From the NCBI GenBank assembly GCA_050084515.1, contig CM114271.1:2728001-2792000 (forward strand): a DNA stretch of 64,000 bases, written 5' to 3'. The position numbers and the translations under genes were made by a program. Position 1 is the first letter of the stretch; each line of letters opens with the position of its first letter. The DNA comes from Blasia pusilla. Lineage: Eukaryota > Marchantiophyta > Marchantiopsida > Blasiales. Below are positions 1 to 12,245 of this stretch, one piece after another. The notes below the pieces were generated by a model that was not told the DNA's origin, searched no databases, and was given only the letters and a program-made list of their open reading frames with translations.

Positions 1-301
1 CGACTTTACTTGCAGCTTCTTCAAAACAACTCGGCTCGAGTTCTTGAAGGGTAGTCATCATATATGCATGATGTGTCGCAAGGAAACCTTCATGTATGAA
101 TCTATGAACTGGATATGTAACTCTACTTGATCTACGAAGTTGTTATTCAGAGGTAGATGCCTCTGACACCTGACTCAAGCTCTGACTAGTATCAACAGAC
201 TGAATACGTACTCTTCCCGTCCATGGACTCACAGATTTAACTGATGAATTTAGGACCTCTCCTAATCTTGCACAAGTACTGGGGGAAGTTAAAGACCATT
301 T

Positions 302-860
302 CTATTGGTTTACAATCATATTCTTCCATTCAACAGACGAGTTTATAGGTGGAATAGGCTCAGATGGAGCATACCATGACTTTAGCTCATCAAAGACAAC
401 ATCCCGACTAATAATAAGTTGCCTAGAGGATGGAATGTAGCACTTATATCCCTTAGTTAACATAGCCAATGAAGATACATCTTTCACACTTGGGATCTAA
501 TTTCTGACGTCTCTTAGAAGGATCATGACCATAACAAATAGAGCCAAATACTTTCAAGAAGGAAAAATCAGTTTTACTTCTTGTGAAGACTTCAAATGAA
601 ATTTTATCATGAACTCTTACTGTTGGAGTTCGGTTGATTAAGAAGACTGCACATGCTACAACCTCTGCCCAATACACCTTAGGCATGTTCTTCTCATTCA
701 GCATAGCTCCTGCCACTTCAACAATATGTCGATTCTTCCTCTCAACCACTCCATTTTTTTGTGGAGTGTAACGGCAAGTCACGTGACGTTGGATACCATT
801 CTGACGTAAATAATCATCAAACTTTGTTAAAAGATACTCTCCTCCTCCATCACAACGCAA
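302..860 (-). pseudogene. copia copy A integrase core remnant
   Basis: The frame 860-453 starts at the second catalytic aspartate region (RCDGGGEY) and includes the catalytic glutamate in NGVVERKNR, followed by the WAEVVACAVFLINRTP helix and the FGSICYGHDP / IFIGYVN end of the domain. The first catalytic aspartate lies upstream in disrupted sequence (860-1100). A frame 487-302 overlaps and continues into the RDVVFDE motif that ends copia integrases. The domain would have joined new cDNA into the chromosome. Confidence 0.8.
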
Positions 861-1102
861 TTTCAGAATGTGTTCTCAAGTCTGCTTCTCTACTAGAACT
901 CTGAATGTTTAGAACACTGAGAATACCTCTGACTTGGCTTTAAGAAAGTATACCCATATATACCTAGAGAAGTCATCAATAAATGAAACAAAGTATTGGC
1001 AACCACTAAGACTAAGTTGTGATGTTGTCCACACATCATTGTGTGGATCAACTCCAATATCTTGGATGCTCTTCTACCTTGCTTTGGAAAAGGAAATCTA
1101 AT

Positions 1103-1693
1103 TTATTTTCCAAATTGGCAAGGAGGACATACCTCTAACGTAGCAAGACTCGCTAATTTAGGGAGTCTTATTACTATATTAGATGATGAAAGACTCTGTA
1201 ATCTTTGAAGATTCATACGTCCAATTATTTTATGCCACACATTTAGATTTGTGACTTGTTGGCCGGCTTGATCATACATTAATGTTTGAATCTCTGGCAT
1301 AAAAACATCTAATTTGAACATTCTTCCAAATATAGTTCCTTTGGCTATCGTAGTCTGGTCATCCATTGTTTGAATGAAATAATCATCTGTGTTAAACTTC
1401 ACTTAATAACCCTCTTCTACTATCTGTCCTACACAGATCAAGTTTCTTGCAATGGTAGGAACATAGAGAACATTTCCAAGAGCACAAAGACCATCTGATG
1501 CTATTAGAACTTTATCGGTATGCGTGATATGATGTTGAGCGTCATCTCCTTTGAGCACAATTGCATGATCTTTCACCGCCTCCAAACTAGTAAACCCTTT
1601 AGCTTGTGAGGTCATGTGATTTGATGCACCAAAGTCAATGTACCAATCTGTTGTTGAGTCTTTCTTGACCATTGCTCCCATATAATGAGTCAT
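1103..1693 (-). pseudogene. copia copy A protease and GAG-pre-integrase remnant
   Basis: The 1693-1403 reading frame carries the aspartic protease site in the form WYIDFGASNHMT. The family motif is D-S-G-A, so the serine after the catalytic aspartate is changed. The frame stops at the end of 1403, and 1402-1103 continues with the GAG-pre-integrase zinc region: WHKIIGRMN, where the family has WHxRxGHxN, so the second histidine is lost, followed by CPPCQFGK. Both changes argue that the copy is inactive. Confidence 0.75.
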
Positions 1694-1830
1694 GACAAAG
1701 AGATGCTCCGTTTGTGAACATTGTTATTCTTGGTATTGCTCTTGGTGTTGTTGCTCCACATAGTTTTATTTTTGTAAGGCTCCTATTCTCATATCTGCCT
1801 TCTTGAAGCAAAACTTTGCATAGTGACCCT

Positions 1831-2674
1831 TTATCCCACAGGAATTACAAGATCCAGGGACCCTCTGCTGCTGACCTCGACCCCAACGGTTTCCACCATC
1901 ACCACCTTATGATTGTGTCTAGTACTGGTTCGTAGTTGATTGAGTGACGTTATATTGAGTGCCTCTTCTTCCATATCCTTGGTATCCACCACGACCACAA
2001 AAGTTTCTACCATGACCCTTGCCTCTGTTTGATCCATAACGTGCAAATAGCGCACTCTCTTGCAGACTAGACGAGCTACCGCTACCTACTAGGCGCATCT
2101 CTTCATTGATTGACAGAGGGACTAACTCTTGAAAGGTTGGATACTTCTCTCTCATAGAGATAGAGGTATCAAAGGAGTTGTAATCCTTTGGAAGGCCTTA
2201 AAGAGTGAACAAAATCATATCATCATCTTCTACTGTCACTCCAATGCTATTCAACTGATCAACAATATGTCTAATACTCAAAATATAATCATTGATGCTC
2301 TACGATCCTTTCCTCACTTCGTTCAACTGTTGTTTCAATTGAAACTTTTTGGCCTTTGTAGATGTTTGGAATAGTTTTTCCAATGCATCCCAGGACTCTT
2401 TCGGAGTATCAACATCTTGAATGTGACCTATCATTAACGAACTGATCGTTATTGAAAATTAGTGGATTACTTGCCTTGCGCGTTTGTTCCAGGCGCGAAC
2501 ATTCAAGTTTGTTGAGTCACCTTCTCGTTTGGCCTCATCACGTGTGACAAGCTCCCATAGTTCTTGACCCATGAGAAATTTTTTCATGCAAAACTTCCAG
2601 ACATTGTAATTCTGCTTATCTAGCTTCTCGCCTATGATTGCTGTTGAAGAATACTCCATGACGAACGCTTTCAC
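1831..2674 (-). pseudogene. copia copy A gag (nucleocapsid) remnant
   Basis: The start at 2674 carries the usual plant copia gag opening, with an NYNVWKFCMKKFL stretch that matches the 'LxGxNYxxWK' beginning of the family. About 250 codons on, near 1812-1860, a CCHC zinc knuckle reads C-N-S-C-G-I-K-G-H-Y-A-K-F-C. Frameshifts separate the pieces at 2459, 2155-1919 and 2055-1831. A Gly/Arg-rich stretch (GRGGYQGYGRRG) precedes the knuckle. The product would have been the RNA-packaging capsid protein. The gene is broken. Confidence 0.75.
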
Positions 2675-3174
2675 TCACAAAAATGTAATTTTAGGCTCTC
2701 CTACTACTCCAATTGAAGCATAAATCACTCCTACCAAAAAATTGACCTGAAATTTGCCAAAAATGATCAACTGTATGAAAGAACTAGTCGAAATTGGCCT
2801 GTAGAGAGCAAACTGCATAACTTTTCTTCACTAATTGCACTTTCCTACACTGAAATTGCTACTGTAGGAGCTCAGAATGTCAAAATTGAGCGATTTTGGG
2901 TGCGTTGGAAAGATCTCGATAAGCTCTACAAGTAAGTTGGAACAAGCCTACAGTGTCGTTATAGCTGCTGCGGACCCAGATGGCTAAATCAACCGGGAAA
3001 GCCCTAAAAAATGCCTCCAAATTTTTATCACCGTCAAAATCCACTGAAATCTGTACCCACTGAGCTCGGAACAAAATTTCCTTCTCCCAAACTGAAATTG
3101 TGCCTTCTCTTGCCTCTCTTCTCTCCTCAAACACCAAGATTTTCAAGTGATGTTCTCCTATCACTCTAATATCA

Positions 3175-3482
3175 TGTGGAAAATTGCTAAAGAAGCATAA
3201 TTGGTTAGAAACGGCTCTCACTCACACACCACCGTGGAGAACAAAATTTGCAATGAGAGAATGAGTGGAAGCTGGTCCCCTTCTCAATTCTATAGGGTAT
3301 GTACAAGTAATCCTAACCTTAATCATAGTCCCGAGTTAGACTAAATGTGATTAACTAACCCTAGTTAAGATAATCGTACTCAACTGACTAACCAAGATTA
3401 AGTTTCCCGACTTCGTGTGAGTACCAAATGTAGTAGTTCAAGTGTCTTATGAGCTTGACTGTAACTCAATCATCAATACTCA
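3175..3482 (-). repeat. 5' LTR of copia copy A
   Basis: The segment matches the solo LTR at 8982-9292 (opposite strand) and the LTR at the right end of copy B (about 11980-12245). Its inner edge ends in CA on the minus strand and is followed by a decayed methionine-tRNA primer-binding site (TGATATTAGAG, against the usual TGGTATCAGAG). It begins TGAGTATTGATG. Length is 308 bp. Confidence 0.75.
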
Positions 3483-5202
3483 TCGCCTGAGACAACGTGA
3501 AAGATTGAGGAAGCTTGGTCTGTTTCTTGGCTTCTCCCGACCGTGGATCCAACTCTGCGGTTGTCCCACGCGTCACAACTTCGGCGGCCTCCATTTGGGC
3601 AATCCCACATATCCAACCAGGATCCTCCATATCTCTGGCTCCTCCATATGATGCCGATGTCACGGATCCGGCATAGCGTAACCTTAATGCCATAGAGGCA
3701 ATCTGCTCGTATAGCTGCTGTATCTGAGCAGCTATCCCAGCCTCACGCTTGGCGTCTTCCTCGACGTGTCTAGGTGGTGAGACTCTACCTCCTCCACGGG
3801 AAACTCCACCATCCTGTCGGGAAACTCCAGCTCCTCGTCGCCCAACGGGACCACCTGGTACACGACCTCTAGGCCCACCCGAACCGGCTACTCACTTTGG
3901 TGCCCTCTCTGGCCCTCAGTCCGGACATAACTTTGGGTATAAACTGAAACACCTGGCGCATGTGTGACCATACCTCTGACAAAGTCACACTTATAACACC
4001 CTAATGCAGCACCATCTCCTCCTCCATGCTGAGGCACATGTCCATGACCCTAACGAGTGCAATCACGCTGATGATGGGCTCCACCACACGACCAACAAGT
4101 AATCCTAGGCGGTTGCTGCTGAGCCGCATATGAAGAAGCAGGTCTCTGTGGCGCGGCCTCCCGGTATTCTCCCTGACCTCGTGGTGCCACAGTCAACCTA
4201 TCTTGGAGTCCACGTTGCTACATTGGTGGTGCAGGCAATCATGACTACTCTCGCCCAGAACCCATGGTGGCTACGCTCTCCTCCTCCATGTTGCACTCAA
4301 TGTTCTCGGCGGTCCTAAAAACATCTCTCAACGTAGGGGAGGTGTTCATAAGAAGCACCCCCTCCCGCACCCATATCCGCAGGGTCCGGTTCAGCATCGC
4401 GTACCTTGATTGGATAGCCTAAGCCTCTATCACCCCCTGAGTGACATTGATCAACCGGCGCAAGCGAGTGTAAGCCTCACACAAACTCTCATCCGGGAAG
4501 CTCTGGAAGCCGTGGATGCTCCGCAACTTCTCTGTCTGTATCCCCTGGTAGCTCGCCCTCAACTCAGCGAAGAACTCAACAACGAGGTTGAACCTGGGAT
4601 GAATCCGACTAGACGGTGCAACTGCTCCAGTGCGAGTGATCCCTCCTAAAACATCACTAGTGGAAGAGGAAGTAGCCTCTCATGACTCCTCGTCCTCATT
4701 TGGGAACGGCTCTCTCCATGACACATAGTGTGGGTCATAGTAGAGTCGCCATGCCTCAATCTCCTGGGTATATCTGTGGGAGAACTCATGGTAATCGTCC
4801 ATGGCGCCCCCTCTAAATGTGGACCATACCATTCCATGTTGTAAACGGGTTGAACTCTCTACAATTCCTAGCCCGCTGTGAGTCACACCAACTCCTAAAC
4901 TCTGCAATGAAGTCGTGTAGCTCTATAGTGCCTACATCACCCAAAAACCTACGCGGTCCTCTACTTCGGCCGTCCATCTCATACGCCCAACTGGTAGGAC
5001 CACTCAATCTGTACAGTGGATCACTAACACACTCCTCTACATGCTCCCCCTCGTCTGACGACGACAGAGAAGGAGATCCAGGTGGTCTCTCACGTGGAGA
5101 CCCTCGAAACCTCGCACCACTCCAGGTAAACCCTACGGAGCTACTCTCAGATCCACTACCTCGTCTCTCAAAATCCCAAAAGGATGATGTGATGACCCTC
5201 AT
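3483..5202 (-). pseudogene. Ty3/gypsy-like gag remnant with CCHC knuckle
   Basis: On the minus strand, an acidic/Ser-rich start (about 5202) leads into a capsid-like region (ELHDFIAEFRSW, then AMDDYHEFSHRYTQEIEAW). A stretch around 4400-4560 then reads QTEKLRSIHGFQSFPDESL-CEAYTRLRRL, typical of plant retrotransposon gag ('QxxGESLxEAWxRF'). A zinc knuckle near 4060-4100 reads C-W-S-C-G-G-A-H-H-Q-R-D-C (CX2CX3HX4C, the gypsy form) and is followed by an in-frame TAG. The frame is broken at several points. Pol is not present: the left side is replaced by copia copy A. Assignment to Ty3/gypsy rests on the knuckle type and gag style only. Confidence 0.6.
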
Positions 5203-6246
5203 GCCCCTCTCACACGATCACTCTCAATCTTGCAAGTAATCCCTCAATCACTCAAACTAAACATGCGGCACTCAATCTACACTCTCTCACTCACACGTGT
5301 GTTGTGCGACAACAAGCGGCATGGTCCGGCAAATCAATTGATCTATCGTCTCATTGACAAACCATCCTCAACTCTGGACATCCCACACAACTCTATGCCC
5401 CCTAAACCCATACATCATCAATGCTCTCAGCATCAGCACGAAACCCAATATCCCAAATAACTTGCCAATACCCGGAAATCCCTCACGTGCAGGATAAGAG
5501 ACCACAATGGGTAACCTGACAATAATTTCGATGTCGCTCCTCGGCAACTGCGAATCTTGATCCCAACTCGATTGTGAAGACAACTCCTCCAATCAACAAG
5601 TCGTACTCCTCTGGTACTGACGAAGCTCAAACCTCGTTAATATGCGGTGCGGATCCAGCGGTACGGTGCAGCACGGAACAGCTACAGAATGGCACGACAC
5701 TCGATAATGGAATGCAACACTCCGCGGCATACCCTCCTCAATCAGAAATATACACGCTTTGATCCTTAGTGAAGGAGCGGCTCCGTGATTGAGACGGTGC
5801 GGTGTGGCCACGAGCGGCACGACGCGGAAATTGACGGCGCGTTGCGACTACGAGGGTCACGGCATGGTACTCGATCTTCGTCGAGCGGCTACCAATCACA
5901 ACATAGTAGAATGAAATGAAAACTCAAATCCCATAACCCAAGGTCACCTACCATCACTCGTTAATGACAAAATTGCGATGACATTGGTGGCCACAACAAA
6001 GTACGTGGTGGCGGCGCAAGTCAAAGAATCAACGGTCGTCGTGGAAGACCGTCCACTCCATAATGGTGGCAATGGCAACCAACGGCGGACAAGGGCCGAA
6101 CACGACTCTGAGTGGCGGTATGCCACAGCGGCGGTCAACGGTCAAAGGTCAACGGCGGACGGCGATGATGGACTGTTGACGGTGACAATGGACCGTCGAT
6201 GGCGGACCGTCAAAGGTGACGGTGGATTGTCGACAATGACGGTGGA
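5203..6246. other. Intergenic/repeat DNA, no supported gene
   Basis: No reading frame here resembles a known protein. 5600-5860 is rich in GCGGTACGG/GGCACGA-like words. 6010-6246 is built of degenerate short units containing GACGGTGG, GGACCGTC and GGCGGACGG, a decayed minisatellite that leaves a chance open frame on the plus strand. It may be the untranslated leader and LTR of the gypsy-like element to its left, but no terminal repeats were found. Confidence 0.4.
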
Positions 6247-6546
6247 TTACCATGGAGAGAGCTTGGAAGAGGGGAGGGATATACCTCAAGGAGAGAGAGT
6301 TTGAGAGCTCATTCTCTCTTTGTAAAATAAGGTGAAATATCTTTCACATGTGTGCACTCTCATATGTCTGTCTCAATGTCAAACCAAACCCACTCTCCTA
6401 ATGAGAGGCTTGGGTTACACTCACAAGGCAAGGGACCATAGCTCCGCCGCCTCATGTCAAGAGGTTCAACAAAGAGAGAATGAGCTCTCAAGCTCTCTCT
6501 CCTTGAGGTATACCCCTCCCCTCTCCCAACCTCTCTCCATGGTAAC
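6247..6546. repeat. Long inverted repeat (two ~76-bp arms, ~147-bp spacer)
   Basis: The arm 6247-6322 (TTACCATGGAGAGAG... to ...CATTCTCTCTTTG) is the near-perfect reverse complement of 6470-6546. A transcript across it would form a long hairpin. The right arm and the sequence beyond it to about 6830 belong to a repeat family also present at 7500-7780 and 28430-28930, so the left arm looks like an inverted, partial second copy of that family. Confidence 0.8.
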
Positions 6547-6830
6547 CTATGCTCCCAAGTCACCTCCTTGGCTCTTGACGTGATGTAGGTGGTTAAGGGC
6601 CACTTCCTCAAATAGAAAGTATACCATATACTCAAAATACTTACTAATAGCAGGTTCCTCTATATTGCCTAAGGTACTTACCTAAAATAGTAGGTTCCTC
6701 AATATTGCTCCAAATGAGCCGAAACAAAGGGGAAACCTGCTCTCTTAGATTCCTTGGGGCCTGAGCAGGTCATCCTCGGCCTCTTGAGCCTATCCTCCAC
6801 TACTCATGAAGGCGCTCTACTAGATCTCAC
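6470..6830 (-). repeat. Dispersed repeat family R1, copy 1
   Basis: Read on the minus strand, this stretch matches 28430-28830 on the plus strand almost continuously. Shared words include CAAGAGG(T/C)CGAG, CCCTTTGTTT(T/C)GGCTCATTTG, the interrupted palindrome GGTgAC...GGTTACC, GAGCTCATTCTCTCTTTG and GGAGAGTGGGTTTGGTTTGAC. It encodes nothing recognisable. It is probably a non-coding part of an LTR or other mobile element. Confidence 0.7.
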
Positions 6831-7499
6831 CGATCTATCCTAAAAGACGTGACAAATTTCATGTTGCTTAGTTCTATCCAAGCACTGCTTCTTAATCTGA
6901 TCCGTGCATGCAAATATTCTTATTTTATAAATACACATCACATCTTATATTCCATGGAGATAAAACATCATACAAAAAACCAACAGATCATATGACATTA
7001 GTTGGAATCTTATGAGGAGTCAGCCTTCGATCAACCAAATTGATATCCAAAAGTTTTCGAGTCAATTTTCCAACAATGTGCGTGATAGGAAATGTTGATG
7101 GTGTGTTATGGGCCATAGTAGCGATCTTTGTAGCATAATTTTTTGGGATGAGTTGGGATCTTGACATATGACAAGACCAACCAATGAAGAATGAGGGTCA
7201 GATCGTGGAGGACTATGTTGTCTAAGAGTTTCCGATTGGCATGACACAATATGCAGATTGGAGGCTAGTGATATGCATATGTGAGGTGTTGCAACACATA
7301 GTGGGGATCAACACATTTGCCATAAATGGAGTGAGGTCTTCATTCTAGAGAGTGATGAGACTAATGATAGATGTGAAGTGGGACCATTGATGTTGGCATC
7401 CTTCGTCATATCTTTTGTAGAAGAACGATGCGTATCCGCGTGTCACTTTGGTGGAGACCAAAGGTTGAGCATAGTAGGTTGAGAATGACTTACTGAGGA
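6831..7499. other. Non-coding DNA, nothing recognised
   Basis: No reading frame longer than about 60 codons and no similarity to the other repeats in the window were seen. The sequence is AT-rich from 6900 to 6980 and of mixed composition afterwards. Confidence 0.35.
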
Positions 7500-7982
<483 letters not shown>

Positions 7983-8731
7983 TGCTCTCTCCAACCCTAA
8001 TAAACTCAACACTTAGAAAATACTTGAGTTCAGCTTAGTCCTTCATATCAAATTTTGCTTGTAAGTTTAGTTTGACTTGTTATACCATAGCTTCAGTACT
8101 CCCAGTAATCAAGAGCTCATTAACATATAACATAATAATAATTGTACGGCACGGATAGAGTTTTCTTTTAACCAACATACACGGAATGGAAAATTGAGAT
8201 ATTCAGATCCATTTGGTTGAGCATATATATATATATTCTCATGTAGATCTCCATTCAAGAAGGCATTCTTCATGTTCATGTGATGTAGTCTCCACTTCTT
8301 GCTCATTGCAATTGCAACCATTGTTCTTGTAATGGCCATCTTTCCAACAAGGCTAAATATCTCCTCATAATCGCTATCATATTGTTGTGCATAGCCCTTG
8401 GTTACCAATTTGGCTTTGTATGTGTTCTTCCTACAATCTTGATTGCACTTGATTTTGTAAACCCATCTCTAACAGCTTTCTTACTGGAAGGTATATCAAT
8501 GAGCTCCCAAGTCTGTTGATATCTTAATGCAACAAGCTTTTCCTCCATAAATTCAATCCATTTGACCTTACATATAACTTCTTCAAAACAACTTGATTCT
8601 TTTTCTTGAAGGGAAATCATTATCTGTACATGATGAGTTGCAAGGAATCCTTCATTTATGAATCTAGGAACAAGATATGTGACTCTACCTAATCTACGAA
8701 GTTGTTGCTTAGAGATTAATGCCTCTGACAT
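7983..8731 (-). pseudogene. copia copy B reverse transcriptase remnant
   Basis: Frames 8731-8402 and 8408-8109 together cover the pre-RT linker (CKVKWIEFMEEKLVALRYQQTWELID) and the RT palm start (KGYAQQYDSDYEEIFS, HHMNMKNAFLNGDL). The remnant continues in decayed form to LYVNELLITGS and FDMKD...ELKYF near 8010. The catalytic YVDD is changed to YVNE, and stop codons interrupt the frame. RNase H and the 3' LTR are missing, cut off at the microsatellite. Confidence 0.75.
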
Positions 8732-8981
8732 CTAACTTGGGCTCTAACTAGTGTCAAAAAACTAAGCACGTTCTCTTCCCATGCCAACTATAGATTGTCA
8801 GATTTAACTAAAGGGTTGAGGACCTCTTCTAACCCTCCACTCGTACTTGGGGAATTTGTAGGAAATTTTTGTTGGTTTACAATCATATTCTCTCTATCAA
8901 TAGACAAGTTTAGAGATGGAATATGCTCAAATGGAGCATACCATGACTTTGGCTCATAAAAAAGACCTTACGACTAATAAT

Positions 8982-9292
8982 TTTTGAAATTTGAGTTACA
9001 ATCAAGCTCATGAGACACCTGATATGCTACATTTGGTACTCACACAAAGTAGTGAAGCTTAATCTTGATTAGTCAGTTAAGCGCGATTATCTTTATTATG
9101 GTTAGTTAATCACAATTAGTCTAACTTGAGGCTATGGTTAAGATTAGCGTTAGGGTTGCTCGTACATACCTTATATAATTGAGAAGGGGACCAGCCTCCA
9201 CTCATTCTCTCATTGCAAAATTTTATTCTCCATGGTGGTGTATGAGTGTGAGTTGTTTCCCACCAATTATGGTTCTTTAGCAGTTTTCTATA
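8982..9292 (+). repeat. Solo LTR of the A/B copia family inside copy B, with 5-bp target duplication
   Basis: This 311-bp segment is the reverse complement of LTR A (3175-3482). It interrupts the integrase/RT linker of copy B exactly where copy A reads ACTAATAATAAG uninterrupted. The duplicated target ATAAT is seen at 8977-8981 and 9293-9297. No internal element sequence remains, so it is a solo LTR left after LTR-LTR recombination. Confidence 0.85.
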
Positions 9293-9896
9293 ATAATAAG
9301 CTACCTAGAGGATGGAATGTAGTACTTTGATCCCTTAGTTTCATCAACGTAGCCAATGAAGACACGCCTCTCAAATTTGAGATCTAATTTCTGACGCCTT
9401 TCAGAAATTAAGAACATGAGCATAAAAAATACATCTTAAGACTTTCAAGAATGAGAAATCAGGTTTAGTTCTTGTGAAGACTTTGAATGGAATCTTATGA
9501 TGAACTCCTTCAATTGTTATTTGTTTAACGTTGATTAAGAAGATTGCGCACACTACAGCCTTTGACTAATACATCTTAAGGATGTTCTTCTCATTCAACA
9601 TAGCATGTGTGGCCTCAGTAATTTTTCGATTCTTCCTCTCAACCAACTAGCGCTTTTACTTAGCTTTCAGAAAGTATATCTATATATATCTAGATAAGTC
9701 ATCAATAAATGAAATAAAATACTGAAAATCACGAAGGCTATGTCATAATCTTGTCCATACATCATTGTGAATCAACTCCAATATCTTAAATATTCTTCTA
9801 TCTTGCTTTGGACATGGAAATCTAGCTTGTTTTCCAAATTAGCAAGCAAGGCATATCTCTTACATAGTTGGACTTGATAATTTATGAAGTCTTATT

Positions 9897-10676
9897 ACTA
9901 GATTAGATTATGAAAGACTCTGTAATCTTTGAATATTTATATGCCCAATTCTCTTATGCCATACATTAAGATATAAGACTTGTTGGCCAGTTTGACCATA
10001 GGTTTTTATTTGAATCTCCACCATAGAAACATCTAATTTGAACATTGTGCTAGATCTTGTTCCTTTGGATATCATAATCTCGTCATCCATTATATCAATG
10101 AAACAACCATGTGTGATAAACTTGACTTGATAATCTTATTTTGCTATCTATCTTGTAGAGATTGAATTTCTTGCAATGATAGGAACATAGAGAATATTTC
10201 CAAGAGCACAAAGACCATGTAATACTATTTGAACTTTACCAATATGCATAATATGATGTTGAGTATCATTTCTTGTGAGCTCTATCACTATATTAGATTA
10301 TGAAAGACTCGGATAATTTTTGAATATTTATATGCCCAATTCTCTTATGCCATACATTAAGATCTATGATCTGTTGGTCAGATTGACCATACATTGTTAT
10401 TGGAATCTCCACCATAGAAACATCTAATTTGAACATTGTGTTAGATCTTGTTCCTTTGGATATCATAATCTAGCCATCCATTATTTCAATGAAACAACCG
10501 TGTGTGATAAACTTCACTTGATAACCCTATTTTGCTATCTATCTTATATAGATTGAATTTCTTGCAATAGTAAGAACATAGAGAATATTTCCAAAAGCAC
10601 AAAGACCATCTAATGCTATTTGAACTTTATCGATATGGGTGATATCATGTGAGTATCATTTCTTGTGAGCTCTATT
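9897..10676 (-). repeat. 390-bp direct tandem duplication within copia copy B
   Basis: 9897-10286 and 10287-10676 match at a constant offset of 390 bases; for example GATTATGAAAGACTC recurs at that offset and so does GAGTATCATTTCTTGTGAGC. Each unit covers the junction between protease and GAG-pre-integrase. Copy A has a single unit. The two units differ by scattered substitutions, so the duplication is old. Confidence 0.9.
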
Positions 10677-12245
10677 ACAGGATCTTTGACACGCTCCATA
10701 CTACTAAACCATTCCGTTTGTGAGGTCGAGTGATTTGATGTACCAGAGTCGATGTACCAATCTGTTATCGAGTCTTTCTTGACTATTTCTCCCATATGAT
10801 GAGTCATAACCAAGAGGTGCTCAATTTGTGAATGTTTTTGTTCTTAATATTGCACTTTGTGTTGTTGCTCCACATAGTTTTGGTGTTGTAAGGCTTACAT
10901 TTTCATATCTGCCTTCTTCTTGAAACAAATCTATGTATAGTAACCCTTTAGCCCACAATAATTGCAAGATCCAAGAACCCTTTGTTCTTGATCTCAAGCC
11001 TAATGGTTAGCACCATCATCACCTTATGATTATGTCTGATACTCGTTGAATTTGGTTCATAGTTCATTGAGTGAAGTTATGTTGAGAGTCTCTTCCTCCA
11101 TATGCTTTATATCCATCAAATTATGGAAGCTTCTCCTACAACCACAAATCTTTTAGAAGACCTTGAAGAATGAAAAAATTCCGGTCATGATCTTCGACAG
11201 TCATTTAAAGACTATTCAACTGATCAAATTTATGTTTGATACTCAAAATATATTCATTGATGCTTTACAATCCTTTCCGTACTTTTCAATTTTTATTTCA
11301 ATTGAAGCTTTTTAGCCTTTATAGATGTCTGGAACAAATTTTCCAATGTATCCTAGAACATTCAAGTATGTTGAGTCATCTTCACGTTTGGCCTCATCAT
11401 GTATAATAAGCTCCCATAGTTCTTGATCCATGAGAATTGCTTCATGCAAAACTTCCAAATATTATAAGTCTGCTTATCTAGCTTCTTGCCTCTAATTGTG
11501 CTAAGGAATACTCCATAGGAATAATTTTACTCACAAATTGTAATTTCAAGCTCTCCCCTATTCCAATTGAAGTATAAACCACTCTTACAAAGAAATTGTC
11601 CTGAAATTTTCCAAAATTGATCAATTATATATAAGAATTAGTTAAAATTGGCTCGTAGAGAGCAAAGTGCACAACTTTCCTTCACTGATTTCACTTTTCT
11701 ACACTAAAATTGCTATTGCATAAGCTAAGAATTTCATAATTAAATAATTTTGGGTACGTTGGAAAGCTTTCAACAAGCTCCACAAGACATACAGAACAAG
11801 CAATTGGCATCGTTTTGATTGTCGTAGTTCTAGATTGCTCAATCGGTCAACAAAGCCTTAAAAAGACTTCAAAGTTTTGTCACCGTTACAGCTCCACGTG
11901 AAATCTTCTTCCATTGAGCTTTGACTGAAATTTCCTTGCCCCAAACTGAGGTTGTACCTCTTCTTTCCTCTCTAGTGTCTTCTTACACACACACACCACC
12001 ATGGAGAACAAAATTTTGCAATGAGAGGATGCCTTCTTTTGCCTCTCTCCTCTATAGGGTATGTATAAGCAACCCTAATCCTGACCATAGTATTGAGTTA
12101 TACTAATTATGGTTAACTAATCATAGTTAAGATAATCATGCTTAATTAACTAACCAATATTAAACTTTCCTACTTTGTGTGAATAATAAATGTAGCAATT
12201 CGTATGTCTAATGAGTTTGACTATAATTCACTCTTTAATATCTTT

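Larger units (their letters stand above)
1..3482 (-). mobile_element. Ty1/copia retrotransposon copy A, degenerate, cut by the window edge
   Basis: Read on the minus strand, the order is LTR (3175-3482), gag start (about 2674), zinc knuckle, protease, GAG-pre-integrase, integrase core and the linker before reverse transcriptase. This gag-PR-INT-RT order defines Ty1/copia. Reverse transcriptase, RNase H and the 3' LTR lie left of base 1. The reading frame is broken many times, so the copy is dead. It is the same family as copy B (7983-12245): the two align along nearly their whole shared length. The 5' LTR abuts a gypsy-like gag at 3483, so this copy probably inserted into, or beside, that older element. 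Confidence 0.88.
7983..12245 (-). mobile_element. Ty1/copia retrotransposon copy B, degenerate and truncated in RT
   Basis: Same family as copy A. On the minus strand: LTR (about 11980-12245), gag start (about 11510), decayed gag and knuckle (about 10950), protease (10813-10616; DSGTSNHSTS in place of DSGAS), GAG-pre-integrase (WHKRIGHIN, about 9960), integrase remnants (9350-9650), a copia linker, then reverse transcriptase (8408-8000). The RT keeps AFLNGDL and a changed active site YVNE (family YVDD), then FDMKD. The copy stops at the GA tract. It carries a 390-bp internal tandem duplication and a solo LTR inserted in the opposite orientation. Confidence 0.85.

Noticed and set aside
4817-5239. 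140-codon plus-strand open frame
   Set aside because: It is the antisense shadow of the gypsy-like gag on the minus strand.
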